A stretch of DNA of 64,000 bases from Misgurnus anguillicaudatus (lineage: Eukaryota; Chordata; Actinopteri; Cypriniformes; Cobitidae), in the NCBI RefSeq assembly GCF_027580225.2, contig NC_073358.2, positions 43,854,501 through 43,918,500 on the forward strand. The letters run 5' to 3'. Position numbers and translations under genes: made by a program. Of the stretch, positions 12,858-26,483 are shown one piece after another; within the stretch, counting starts at the first letter, position 1, and each line of letters begins with the position of its first letter. Under the pieces are notes generated by a model, which was given only the letters and a program-made list of their open reading frames with translations, did not search any database and was not told the origin of the DNA.

Positions 12858-13206
12858 GGGGTTGTGCACACCAAAACTTTTAAACGCGGCTGAAAACGCC
12901 TGAACAAAGCCGAATGCCAGCTCTTTTTCAGCTGAGTGCCAGCTTTCTTCAGCTAAGCGCTTTGGTAGCTCTGATACGTCAGCTGTGAGACGGTTGGTTG
13001 CTGTGATACTTGTCCCGCCCCTCCTCCACTGTGATTGGATGGCCGCGTGAGAACTGACATTGACGAGCGGAGCTTTTTACCCAAAGTTGAATATTTTTCG
13101 GAAAAACCGCTAGCTGCTTGTTCATTTGAAAAACGCAGAGTTTCCATTGGAATCAATTGAAAACATGCGCTGGCCGCGGGCGTAAAAGCTTTGGTGTGCA
13201 CTCCCC
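12858..13206. mobile_element. Harbinger-like MITE (TTA duplication), inverted neighbour
   Basis: ggggttgtgcacaccaaaac left, inverse gctttggtgtgcactcccc right; TTA at 12855-12857 and 13207-13209. Shares inner arms with the element 24 bp upstream, in the opposite orientation. Confidence 0.8.
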
Positions 13207-14454
13207 TTACAATTTGTCTTTGGGACACCATCTTTGTTAAAACAATGGGTTTGTGGTGTAAACTCCTGTAAAAGCTTTCAGTGTTCATCTTGTACCCTAC
13301 TACGGTCTCCAGAGTGGTCATTTATTTTAATAAGATGCTAATGGGGGTAATGTAGGCCAAATATTTTTCTTTTACTGCAGTAGTATGTATTGCAGAAAGT
13401 ACTTATAATGAATAACAAGTTTCTCTCTTGTCAGAAACTCTAGTGTGAATCTCTCCACCACAAAATGCTATCTTCTCCATTTTCCTCTTCCTCTAGACTT
13501 TTTGGATTAAACACGTCGAGTAATGGAGTGTTGTTTATTATAGACACACAAATCATAAGGTTTACTAATTGGCCCACAATGCTTTAAAAAAAAAACAACC
13601 AGTGAGTGGAGAAAAGGACTGAATTAATATTTGTATGCACAAGATGGTATCCATCCAGTTTAAATGTGGAGATATTGAGTCAGCACTACAAACACATATC
13701 AAAATGTTGTTTATCAGCCCATGCTCACTTTGGCAGATATGATGGGCTGAACTTCAAAAGCTTTTGAGCACTTGGATCTGTTATTTGTGTAGCCAAATGG
13801 GATCTGGATCACTAAAATACAGCCATCACTCCAGTGAGGTGTGCATCATGGATGCATGCTTGCTGCATATCAATGATGCTACACTCCCATAGAAAAAAAA
13901 TGTTTGATGCCTTATGATGGACTGCCAGATCCAAGCAGATAGAGAAGAGAAGAGCTCAAATGCAGAAGCTGCTAAATGCCACCTCCATTAAATATGAGAT
14001 AATGATATTGCCCAAATGCTCTGCACATATTATACGTTTGTCGAATACTTTTGCTTCAAATGCGCTTAATTCCGGCTTCAGTCCATTTAGAAATACAGAT
14101 TTGTTGGCAGAATCCTTTAAATGCCACGTCGATTTTTAAGCAAATTGCTATAAGTGCACACCTGCACAGAAGAAAATTGGATGCATGGCAACAGCACGCA
14201 TATGAGTTTTTTACATAGGTGATTTTCGTAATATATTAAGATATTAATCAAATTTTTGAGCCTTTTACCTTTATTTAAGAAGACTTTATTAGAAGATGTA
14301 CTTCCTACCAAATTTCTTACTGTAAATACCAATGAAATAACAAAAGTGACATTTGGGAAAATATGGCATTTTAATGACTGACTAATAACCTTTTCATTGC
14401 CATTAAAGTCAAATCACTCAACCCATAAGAGTCTGATTTTTCGTTGTGTTCCGG

Positions 14455-14608
14455 TATAACTCCGCGTTAGAGCATTGCATTAGTAGCACAAAGGTCAGGG
14501 ATTCGAACCCAGGGAACACATACTGATAAAAAATTTATACCTAATGCACTGTCAGTCACTTTGGATAAAAATGTCTGCTGAATGTGTAAATGTAAATGCA
14601 TCTGAGCT
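14455..14608 (+). mobile_element. DANA/mermaid-type tRNA SINE
   Basis: tRNA-like head gttagagcattgcattagta with B box gggattcgaacccaggg, then the conserved core cagtcactttggataaaaat with gtctgctgaatg and a (gtaaat) tail. This core is known from DANA-type fish SINEs. Confidence 0.82.
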
Positions 14609-15115
14609 CTTCATTTATTAATTGTGTTTGCGAAGGCATGTATCACTGTGTCTCTTGCATATATTTAAGGTTAGGGATGTGAACAAACCCACCACTTGTG
14701 CTACAGACATAACTGTGATGGTACTTATGCAAGACATTGGACTTAAATCGCCCACAACACCTTCTTGATGCCCACAAAACCTTGCTTTGCATAAGCAAAC
14801 ACCACATGCATTTACTTCTGTAAAATAGGCTGAATTATTTTATGAGCTTTAATGGTGCACATTTAATTACCATTATTTCTTCATCTGTTTAATGGCCAAA
14901 TATGCAGCTGTCCCTTTTTATATCTTTCTCCCTCCCTCTCAGTTTTAAAGCCTGTATAACCTCAAGATTCAAGATTTTTATTTGTCTCACACACAGTTAT
15001 ATGGGTATACAACTAGCCAACCCTGAAATCTGGCCAACCCTACAGACAAAAAAAATAATAAAAAATTAGTGCTTAGCAAAGATTAATCGCGATTAATAAA
15101 AAAATAAAAAAATAA

Positions 15116-15136
15116 ATATATATATATATATATATA
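15116..15136. repeat. (TA)n microsatellite
   Basis: About ten TA dinucleotides in AT-rich sequence. Confidence 0.9.
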
Positions 15137-15713
15137 CATACATTTTTTTATATTTCATATGATATATAAATAGAAAAAAATTATATATAAATAAAAAAAT
15201 TCTGAAATGAATATATGTGTACGTGGTTAAATATACATAATAATTACACATAGTACACATACTAGGTTATGCACAAAAATCTCTTTTATTTTGTATGCTA
15301 TTAATCTTTGCCCAGCACTACTAAAAATTTAACCTATTTGAATATGCGCATCTCTGAGCATTGTGAATTAACTAACCCAGTTAAAAGCTTTGTTCTCCCT
15401 AATGTTGACACGATTATTTCTTTTATACTGATCTTGCCAGCATATTATACAGGAATAGGCACTTATTAAAGCGTCTGCCTCTGCCAAAGATATGCAAATA
15501 TTGCTAGGAAGTAGGCGTTCGACTCAGTGCAGGCCATAACCTACATTAAACCTAATACACCCATCCTCCAAAGCCCATTGGTTGTGAAAATGGTGGGCTT
15601 ATTGTGTTTGGCAAAGAGGTGTGAGACTGATGTTTTACATGTTTTCTTGGTTTAATCCTAAATGGGGCCTCGCAATGATCACTTATCGTAAGACACTTAA
15701 CCTTAGATTAGAC

Positions 15714-16155
15714 TTAAAGGAAAAGACTACCATTTTTCAATATTTTACTATGTCCTTACCTCAACTTAGACGAATTAATACATACCTATCTTTTTTTAAT
15801 GCGTGCACTTTTAATCTTTTGACAGCAACTCGTGAATGTGTTAGCATTTAGCCTAGCCCCATTAATTCCTATGGCTCCAAACAGGGATGAATTTAGAAGC
15901 CACCAAACACTTCCATGTTTTCCCTATTTAAAGATTGTAACATGAGTAGTTAAACAAGTAAGTATGGTTGCACAAAATAAAACTTTTTTTTTGGAGCCAT
16001 AGGAATTAATGGGGCTAGGCTAAATGCTAACACATTCAAGAAGTGCTGTACAAAGATTAAAAGTGCATGCATTATATAAAGATAGGTATGTATTAATTTG
16101 TCTAAGTTAAGGTAAACTTAGTAAAATATTGAAAAACGGTGGTGTTTTCCTTTAA
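15714..16155. mobile_element. palindromic MITE, TTAAAGGAAAA ends (copy 1)
   Basis: Left arm ttaaaggaaaagactaccat, right arm ggtggtgttttcctttaa; the arms pair over most of the length (ctagccccattaattcctat against the inverse). Same family as 30074-30802. Confidence 0.82.
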
Positions 16156-17104
16156 CCTTAGAGTTAGTATACTGTAAGACACTTCCACATGGCTCACAAG
16201 ATTTCCACTGGGATCAGTTTTTGGGTTTGATGTGCAAATTGAGAAATGACGCAACTACGATTTAACTTTCAGACGAAGGAGTCGTCATGCATTGCAGCAC
16301 CTGACTTCATAAACGCAGCCTGCTGTCTCGGTTACAGCGAGATGCCTGCAGATTGAAGAGTTATTGCTTTTTACAGGCGGTATATTTATTCCATAATTTC
16401 CCAGACGTTCTTGTTTACCCCTAAGGAGATGTTCAGATGGGCGATAAAACAGGATTTCATTTCTTCACCCACTGCATGGATTGATTCTAAGGTCATCTGT
16501 TTGTGATTCGATTATACTTGAAGGAGTACTTATTTCATCTGTTTTTCACCGTTGTATCTGAGAGTGGTGAATCTGGCCTCTTCATCATTCTTATCTTTCA
16601 CTATATTATGCCTCTGTCTGTGTTACACTGTCTATGCGTGTGTTTATCGTAGCTCTGCATTCTTGAGTATTAAATAAAATGAAGAATGAATGGGAAACTT
16701 AATGGAATGAAACGTAATGGTACTGCATCAGCAGACAACATAATTGTGATAAACTGTTAAAGTGAGCTAATAGATCCTAGCTAACTGAAGATCCTGGCAT
16801 TTTTCCAGTGCAGAGAATAAGTTGGTGGTTTTCTGTCTGGCCTGCACAACCATTCACTTTTATGTTTTAATGATTTCAGTACAACCTGCTCTTACAAGGC
16901 ACATAGCAAACTGTTGTTGGTTGCTTTACATCTTAGTCAAGTTTTCAACTGAAACCTGGAAAGTTTTTATGTGGTTTGGTTGTTTGTTTACAAGACAAAT
17001 GTTTTTTGGGGTAATGAAAATGCAAACGTTTGAAGACAGGTTTCAAATGCTTTTTTTGTACATTTTGTGTAAACTATATGAAAACGCGAGTTTGAGATAA
17101 CAGT

Positions 17105-17860
17105 AGGTGCGTTTCCATTACAGATTTGCGCAAAACTTTGACGGTATTTTCAAAATGTCAACAAAAAACTTTTGCAAAATGATGACTTTCCATCAAGCGT
17201 AGTAGTTATGCGACCAAAACGTAATTTTGTTCACTCGTGATTGTGTTCGGCCTCATTCGTTGCCACGCAGACCAACATGCGTATGACATCAAAATTGCGC
17301 GAGAGCGATTTGAAAGCATACAGAGCAGTCGACTCTTGAATCGCTGTTGCAGTCTTTTGATGTCATGCGGTTGTGGGTTCTTGCGATGCCACATGTTGGC
17401 CACACCTCCTCTGTCTTGTCCTTCAATCAAAAGGCTTTTTTGACTTCTTGTGGCGCTGCAAGAACCGACATCCGGATGACATCACAGTACCACGAGAGCT
17501 ATTCGACCCTAGACTCCTCTGTATGATTTCTCGAATCATTCACGTGGTATTTTGATGTCATCCGCCTGTCGGTTTTTGAAGTCGAACAAGCCTATTCATA
17601 CTTGCGCCATATTTAAAGAATGATTGACTTTTACGCATATCAGGTGACCCGTAAATGCGAAAAAAGTGTTTCCATTGCAGTTTTGCGATATATTTCTTGT
17701 TTGAATTTCCAGAAAAAACACCTTACCCGAGCATAAAAACTTTTTTGGGATATATGAGAGTTTATACGAAATTGCCGTGTTTCCATTGGGCGCATTTTCA
17801 ATTCGCTAACACATGCGCACAATTCGCTATCGTGCGCATATGTTTCTTCAGTCTATAGGG
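17105..17860. repeat. GTTTCCAT-type MITE cluster
   Basis: tgcgtttccattacagattt, agtgtttccattgcagtttt and cgtgtttccattgggcgcat each start a run of gcgcaaa/ttcgc words. Related sequence is at 62548-62640. Ends and nesting are not resolved. Confidence 0.45.
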
Positions 17861-18561
17861 ATGCGCGAGTATAACTTAAACAACAGTTTCTATTTTTTTC
17901 TATTTTTCTTCATCTAAGGACGAAGTATGGCTCATTTTTTACGCATACACAATGGTCCGTGTACAATACACGTGACGCAATTTTCATCATCAGAAGAGTG
18001 CGCCCGCCGCGTACTGGGATTTTTGAAACCCCACATACATTGAATAAGTGGAGGTCGCGCATGCGCAAACAGGAGAATAAAGTATGTAGCCGCAATGCGC
18101 ATTCGTTAAACGTCTGCTTTGCAATGCTGTGCATTTAACGGTCTACGAGACCATAACAAATGTTGTAGACTGCAATGCTGTAGGTCCAAGTATAGCAGTG
18201 CTTAAATATATGCTCTGCTCTGCCTATGAACCCAGCTTAAATAAGACCTGAACATAGCCCTTATTATGAGATGACTTAAAGTATGTTAAGGCACCTACAG
18301 TACGTATTGGCTTACATCATTTCATCTTGGTGCTAATGTTCCTATTCATGTCTGCTGGATCTGATTAGGAGAATATAATTATTTCTGCACCAAAGCTGTT
18401 TGTGTATGCCGAACTGCTGGTACTTTTTTTAACCCCCCAAATAAAAAAAGAAAACTGTGTGCTTACAATTTTATTTTTATTTGTGTGAAACATATAGGGG
18501 ATTGTCTGTTATTTGAATTGGACTGTTCCTAATTTTGTCAATCTCTCTTGTACCCTCTCAG

Positions 18562-18683
18562 GTGTCCGTGGTTAACCAAGGCTATCTCCCCTGTTGTGCC
18601 TCTATACAATGGCATCGTCTTCCTCTTTGTGCTGGCCAACTTCAGCATGGCCACCTTCATGGATCCAGGAGTCTTCCCCAGAG
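18562..18683 (+). CDS. zdhhc8: zdhhc8 exon 2: second membrane segment
   Basis: Acceptor ctctcag, donor G|gtgtgg. It enters with one base of a split codon, then reads [17 protein letters not shown] and the hydrophobic stretch [20 protein letters not shown]. It leaves with the first base of the Ala codon that starts ADEDED in the next exon. The match to vertebrate ZDHHC8 starts at the exon edge, so the preceding exon should encode only the short N-terminus and first membrane helix. Confidence 0.93.
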
Positions 18684-21600
18684 GTGTGGTCTGGTTATGC
18701 TTAGGGTTTTCCAATTCAGTCGTCTTTTCAAATATCTGAAGATTAGACGTACAACAGTGGGTAAAGGATTACTATATCTAGGAAACTGCTTTCCCCTGTC
18801 TAGGCTTTCGGATTATAGTACATCAAATTATCGTTGCGTCATCTGTTATTGCAGAAAATACATAAGCAAGTCACACACAAATAATGTTCTTGTGAATTTG
18901 TTTTGCAGCGGACGAAGACGAAGATAAAGACGACGATTTCCGTGCTCCGCTTTACAAAAACGTGGAGATAAAGGGCATTCAAGTGCGAATGAAATGGTGC
19001 GCCACGTGCCATTTCTACAGACCTCCACGCTGCTCGCATTGCAGTGTGTGCGACAACTGTGTAGAGGTGATACACACGGCATTCTTCTTGTAAACAAAAC
19101 GATCATAAATGCGCTCACACACTCACGCCTTTCTTCTCTCTGTAGGAGTTTGACCACCACTGCCCGTGGGTGAACAACTGCATCGGTCGGAGGAATTATC
19201 GATATTTCTTTTTGTTCCTGTTGTCTCTTAGTGTTCACATGGTGGGCGTGTTTTCCTTCGGCCTGCTGTTTGTGTTACACCACCTGGAAAATTTAAGTGC
19301 GCTCCACACAACTGTAACGTATCCTTCCACTACAAGAAGTAGTTTCACAATGACACTGATATGTTTATAAGCCTTTTTCATCAGGCTGGTATGTTTAGGT
19401 TCAGTAATTTTACTTTAAAGGTGCATTGTGTAACTTTTAGAAGGATCTCTTGACAGAAATGCAATATAATATACATAACTATATTATCAGTGGTGTATTA
19501 AGACCCTAGAAAATAAACTGTATTGTTTTTATTACCTTAAAATGAACTGTTTTTATCTACATCATGGGTCCCCTTAAATAGAAGTTGCCATTTTGTGCCA
19601 TCATGTTTCTACAGTAGCCCAAATAGGGCATACGCACCAAACGCGAATTTAACGATTTGCGCCAGTAGATTACAATACAAAGTCAATGCAAAGACGCGAA
19701 TAGACATGAACACGAGCGGGTAGAGCAAATGACGCGAATTGGGCAGTGATTGCCGCGAAAATGCACTATTTGCCTCAAACGGGTCTTTGCACAAGTAAAA
19801 ATATTCAAATCAAGCAAAAAATTTGCATGACACGAAGTTAAATCCCGTGAATAATCTAGATCAAGGAATGCGATGCTTCACATTTAGTGTGTAGGCAGCA
19901 TAACGCAAATTCAACAAATTCAAATTCAAAGAGCAAATGATGCGAATTGGGCGGTGATTGCCGCGAAAACACACTATTCTTCTCAAACACATCTTTGCGC
20001 AAGTAATAATATTCAAATCAAGCAAAGAATTCGCATGACACAGTTAAATCCAGCAACTAATCTAATGCGAATTTAACGATTTGCACGTGTAGATTACAAT
20101 ACAAAGTCAATGCAAAGACACGAATAGACGTGAACATGTGTGGGGGGGATGCATATGGCGCAAATTGGGCGGTGATTACCACGAGAATGCGCAAGTCGCC
20201 TCAAACATTTTTGAATGAAAAATTTGCATAACACTAAGTTGAATCCCGCGAGTAATCTAAAGCGAGGAACGCGATGCTTCACGTTTGGTGTGTACGCAGC
20301 ATAATGCCAATTTAATGATTTGCGCATGTAGATTACAATACAAAGTCAATGCAAAGACAAACATAGATGCAAACATGCGTGGGGGGATGCAAATGACACG
20401 AATTGGGTGGTGATTGCCGCGAGAATGCGCTATTTGCTTCAAATATTCAACTCAAGCGAAAGATTAGTATGACACAAAGTTAAATCCCGCGAGTAATCTA
20501 GAGCGAGGAACGCTATGCTTTGCGCTAGGGATGAACCGAAATGAAAATTCTTGTCCGAAAACCGAAAAAGAGGAATTCAAGGCCGAAAACCAAAACCGAA
20601 ACACCTAAATAAATTATTATGCCAATTATTAGTACAAATGCATTTATGGCTATCACTGTGTACTAACTTTACTAGGGGTGTGTGATGGATCACAAAACTC
20701 ACGGTTCCGATCACATTACAGTTTTTGAGGCACGGATCGGATTATTTTTCAGATCAGCAAAAGGGGGGTGGGGAAAATTGCAAACATTTATAAAAAAGAA
20801 CAAAGTTGCACATTAATAAGGGCTTGAGGGCACTTAAACGCGCGCGCACACAGAGACCGCAGGTCGCGGTTTCTGTTTGCGTCATCACAACATTTCGGCC
20901 ATATTGTTTCGGTGATAAAAGTATTTCGACTCTTGGGCCATTTTCGGCCAAAAATTTTCGGTGGCTGAATATTCGGTGCATACCTACTTTGCGCATTTAA
21001 CGGCAATGAAAAGATTATTAATGCATGCATAGTAGATAGTTGCAAAATCACTAAAGATGCAAATGATGAAAGTTAAATGTAAAAATAAAGAAACGTAACC
21101 ACACATTAGGGGGCGCTTTGATGCATGTGGCTGCCACGTTCGTGTTGCATTCAGGTCTAAGTACTCACAACGTATCCAAGTTTAAATGTGATCCATGGTC
21201 GTATCCCAATCCTATCTATCTCCAATCACTTTTCACTGTCCTTTCTAAATAAAGGGGAAAGGTTAAAACATTCGGTCAGTATCCTTATATATTCGTTTAA
21301 ACCCCCTTATCCAGGTAAAGGACTCTTGCAGCTCGACAATTAAAATCCGACTCATACGCACGGCAGCGTTCATCCGATTCTTCTTTCGTGCACTTAGAGG
21401 TATTTGCTGAAGAAGGGACATTTGGGATTCTGCAAATGTATTTCTGAATGTCCTGAGGCTGAGATTAAGTGGTTTTGAAGCGAAAGTGTTTGATGAACAT
21501 TAAAGCAACACCAAGGAGTTTTTTTACCTTAAAATAACGTTTACAAAAAAAATGGTTCATCCACTCGAAACAGGGTGAACGGCACTTTCACATTCGCTTT

Positions 21601-24600
21601 GCAGCCCTCTATCGGCCAAAACCGCCTTAAAGAAGTTTCCAACCGTCGGGTCACGGTTCTGTAGTTCGAGTGAAAACTACAAAACTTGCTTTACGGCACA
21701 CACACACACACACACATACTAAAAATGGCGGCAGCAGGTAGCAGCTTGGCAGGTGCTGATACTCTTCCTTTTCTAAAGACATCCAGAAAACCGCCTGATT
21801 TAATATCTGCCCCTAAAACCTGGAATTTCTGGCCATTAAAGCAAATCAAAGCCAAGGCGTTAAATGTGCTTATTGTATCGCTCTACTTGACTACGATCGT
21901 TACTATGCAAATGTGTGGAAACTGGTCTGCTGCCAGTGAACGATCAATCTCACAAGCAGGTGGTACAACCAAGCCTGCTACATCCCTCGACTCGTGGAGC
22001 CAGTATGTCATCTTCTCCAAAGTTCTTGATGATGGGCGTGCGAATGCTCCAAACAAGAAATACAAGCCAAGAGCGTGGAGAATGGCTCAAAAAAACAGTC
22101 TATCGGGATCGTACAACTTTTCTCTGCATTATTTTACTTTTATGCGGGGATATTCATGTGAACCCAGGGCCGATGGATTTACAACAACCACTGCAGGTGA
22201 CGGAGACCACTCACACCCCGCATGTTTTCAACACAGCGCAGATGCTATCAGGTACCATTGCTAACATCGCGCATTCACGCATATCTACGTTTACAAATCC
22301 ATTGCAACAAGGTAACCTTCTGGCATTACACGCGCTTAAGCCAGCAAAGGAAAGTGGTAAATTAAACACTATGCAGACTATAGTTGTCCCAAAACAACAT
22401 CGGATGAAGTTATTTCAGACAGTAAACCATGCATCGGTCCTATGGAATCCATTGACAAAGCCGAAAGGAATATTCGGAGGACATATTAACATACGTAGCG
22501 TAATGTCCAAAACGGAACAATTGGAACATCTACTGTTGGGATCAAATCTACATTACCTGTGTCTTTCTGAGACTTGGATTACAGCTACAACTCCTGTATC
22601 GGCATTTTTGATTCCTGGATACAAAGTATACAGACGGGACAGAGGACAGGGCAAAGGGGGCGGGGTCTTGATTTACGTAAAGGACAATATTGACAGTCAC
22701 CAAGTAGATATTCCAGATAAAACTATAGAGTGTGTTGGTGTCACAATTAAATTATCCCCTCAAATGTCATTTATTATCCTTTGTGTATATAGACCACCAC
22801 ATGCAACGAGTGATTTCTATATTGGTTTAGAAAAAATTCTAAAAACATATGAACAAAAGGAAATATTGCTCATGGGGGATTTTAACATAAATTGGCTTGA
22901 TAAAGGCAAGAGGAAACACCTAAAAGACACTGCAAACTCAATACAAATGACACAACTGATTAAAAAGCCTACCAGAATAACAAAAACGTCTCAAACTTTG
23001 ATAGATTTAATATTTTCTAATAAACCAGACAGGGTAATTAAAACATACAACTTAATAACTGGACTGTCTGATCACAACCTTGTTTTAATAGCCAGGAAAT
23101 TAAATAAATCAAGATACGTAAACAAAGAACAATTAAATAAACAATGCAAAATTTCTTATATTCCTAAAAGAAATCAAGAGCTCCTTAAAAATGATTTAAA
23201 TGAAATTGAATGGGCATCTATAATTGAGAGAGAAAACTGTGAACATACATGCAACAATATTATAACTGCTTTAAAGAATAAAATTGATAAATATACACAG
23301 CTTAAATATAGAAAATCAAACAAAAATAAACTTCCATGGTTTAATGAATCCCTTTGGGATATAATGAAACAGAGAGAGAAAGCTCTCAAGGTTTCTCTTA
23401 AAACTAAATTAACCACAGATTATTTTATATATAAATCTTTGCGAAATAAAGTCACCATGTTGCTTCGAAAAGCAAAAGCAAACTTTTTTCTAAACTTACT
23501 CAAAGAGGCAAAAGGTAACTGTAAAAATCTGTGGAGGAGTATGGATAAATTATTAGGAAGGGAAAAAATATATCAGGAGCATTTACAGCTCAAAATTAAT
23601 GGAATAGTTCAAAAAGAGTGCTCTATTCTGGCGAAACATTGCAATGATTATTTCTTGGATTCTACATTAGACCTGGCAGAGACTTTTCCTGAAGTAAACT
23701 GCTGCCGTGATGATCATGGGGATGGTAATGCATCTTATTATAGGTTGCAGATTATAGATGAAGACAAAATTTCTAAAATAATAGCAAATTTAAAAAATAG
23801 TAAAGCAAAGGATATATTTGGACTAGATACATCATTTTTAAAAGAACATAAAATTATTTTAATTCCTGTATTAACAATAGCTGTGAATCAATCGATAAAT
23901 GAAAATAAATTTCCTTTGGCTTTGAAAAACGCAGTCGTAAAGCCGATTTTCAAGTCAGGAGACAAGCTCTGTGTATCAAATTATCGACCTATCAGTATCC
24001 TACCAGCCATCTCCAAGATCTTTGAGAAGGTGGTGGCAGAGCAGCTAGTGGAGCATCTTGACGATATTGATGCATTGCATCCCTGCCAGTTTGGATTCAG
24101 GAAAAGATACTCCACAGAGTCTGCATGCTGCTACTTATTAGAAGACATTAAACCTAGTCTTGATGATGGAGGTGTGGTAGGGGCGGTCTTTCTGGACTTG
24201 AGAAAGGCTTTCGATACAGTTAATCACCAGCTTCTCATCAGCAAACTATCTGATTTTTCTCTTGACAAAAATACAATAGCATGGATTCAATCTTATCTTA
24301 ATGATAGACAACAATGTGTTGAGGTAGATAATACAAAATCACCCTTCAGATCCTGCAGCATCTGAGTGCCACAAGGCTCCATTCTGGGCCCCCTGCTGTT
24401 TACTTTATACATAAATGATTTGCCAACTGTGTGTAAAAGTAAAATTATTATGTATGCTGATGACACGGTGCTATATGCACGTGGTAAAACTGCAGAAGAA
24501 GTTGCTCAAAAACTGACGGAAGAGATGAAGATATTTTCTTTGTGGCTGAAAAACTCATGCGTCTCCTTAAATTTAGATAAGACCGTTTCTATGTTTTTTA

Positions 24601-26428
24601 CTAATCGTTATAAATTACTAAATTAAGATTTTAATTGATGGACAAATGATTTTAAACCCAAACCAGGTAAAATATTTAGGTGTTATATTGGAACCAAACT
24701 TAGGCTTTAAAAAGCATATAAAAAAGTTATCAAATACAATTAAATTTAATATGGCACAGTTTAGATACATTCGAAATTCTCTAACGACCGAGGCCTCAGG
24801 AGCCTATCTAAATGCTATGATTGTTCCACATTTTCTTTATTGCATGACAAGTTGGTCACAGGCTTGTAAATCTGCACTTAGGCCACTTGAGTCATTGTAT
24901 AAAAGTTCTTTAAAGATTCATGATAAGAAAGGCAGACGATTTCATCACTGTCATATTCTTGTAAAATACAAATTTCTCAGTTTTGAAAACCTGATAATAC
25001 ACACAAATCTGTGTTTGATGTATAAGATCCTCCATGACATCGCTGCTCCTCCACTAAAAGACTTTATATCTTTAAGCTCTGAAACAACAGCTCGAACCAC
25101 TAGATCTACAGTGCGAGGTGAATGTAGGATCCCCAAACGCAGGACAGCATTTGGAAATTATGCCTTTTCTTGTGTGGCGGCTCGTCAGTGGAACATGCTG
25201 CCTACAGAGCTGATAAGAAGCACAAACTTTTATATGTTTTCTCGCCTGGCTAAGAAATGGCTTTTATCAAATCAGAACTGTACTCACATGTAATGGATGT
25301 CCTGCATGTGAAGTCTTGACTTTTTATTGGACCAATTTAAATTTTGTACTCATGTATGTATTTTAACATAACAACAGCCTGCCCAGGGACTACGGGTGCA
25401 AATTAGCTCTTGAGCTATAACCTGATACTATGCATCTTTCCTTTTAAGGTTAATGTTTAATGTATGTTGTCCCTGTTTTTTTAAATAAATAAAATTCAAA
25501 TTCAAATTCAAACCTACAATCCAATAAGAGCCAGCTTTGCTGCAGTAGTCTAAATTATTTACGACAGTGGTAATGGACAATTCCGCTTCCAACCTGTAGG
25601 GGGAACTCTTAAGTGTTGCTTTAAAGGAGCATTTGGTCAATATCATTATCTCATGTTTGATGGAGGTGGCGTTTACCAGCTTTTGAATATGAATGGCTAC
25701 CTCTGGCTGTTCGACTTGAGGAGATTAAAATGTTTTTATCCATATTACTTATTGTGCTTTATTAGAAGTCCTTGCAGTAGACAGGGAAAATCACAAATAT
25801 ATTTCAGTACTCAAAAAAGGATTCTGAATAGAAAACATTTCTCAACACTGTTAACCTGTTGCATCGTGCCTATTTAGGTTGAGCCGTTAATGTGTGGTTA
25901 CAGTGGGCTCCTTAACAATTGTTTGCTTCAGTCTGGTGGTTATGTGTGTGGCCGGACTGTTTTTCATTCCAGTTGTGGGTCTCACTGGATTTCACATGGT
26001 TCTAGTGACCCGAGGACGCACCACAAACGAACAGGTGAAATACCTTGTCTTTCTCAGTACATTCTTGCACACATGTACACATTACTACCCTCAGCAGAGC
26101 AACACGTCAACAAGTGAATGCAAAATCACAGACGCATACTCACTCACAATCACCTTCGGGTTTTTCCAATTCGATTGCCGGCTGTTTGTCGATCACGACA
26201 TCTGTTAAGCTGCCTGTTTTTTATCATGCATCAATGCCTTTGTGTCAAGGACAGTTGTTTTCCACTTTCCGGTATGCAGAGTAAAAACATTCCTCTCTTT
26301 CTATTCTCAGGTAACAGGAAAGTTCAGAGGAGGAGTGAATCCCTTCACTCGGGGTTGCTGTGGCAACGTGAAGCATGTCTTATGTAGTCCGCTTGTACCA
26401 AGGTAATGGAAATACTGACACGTACTGG

Positions 26429-26483
<55 letters not shown>

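Larger units (their letters stand above)
1..18561. other. upstream or intron 1 region of zdhhc8, element-rich, no exon found
   Basis: I found no exon matching the expected zdhhc8 N-terminus and no other gene. Stretches between listed repeats (for example 4000-5900, 13210-14450, 16160-17100, 18130-18500) show only short chance ORFs. Confidence 0.5.
21500..25630. repeat. AAAGCAACAC MITE split by a LINE
   Basis: Left part 21500-21690 begins ttaaagcaacaccaaggagt; right part 25513-25630 ends aactcttaagtgttgcttta, the inverse. The LINE lies between them, so it probably inserted into an older MITE. Confidence 0.6.

Noticed and set aside
12953..13321. 122-codon minus ORF
   Set aside because: Mostly within a Harbinger-like MITE; no similarity recognised.
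1..18561. First coding exon of zdhhc8
   Set aside because: No segment with the expected Met-start, basic stretch and first membrane helix followed by a donor was found by eye; it may be outside the window.
18846..19238. 130-codon minus ORF
   Set aside because: Antisense shadow of zdhhc8 exons 3 and 4.
21686..22264. 192-codon ORF at the LINE start taken as a separate gene
   Set aside because: Its first part may be the LINE N-terminus, but the later part is out of frame with the 2A-like and endonuclease region; kept as part of the disrupted LINE.
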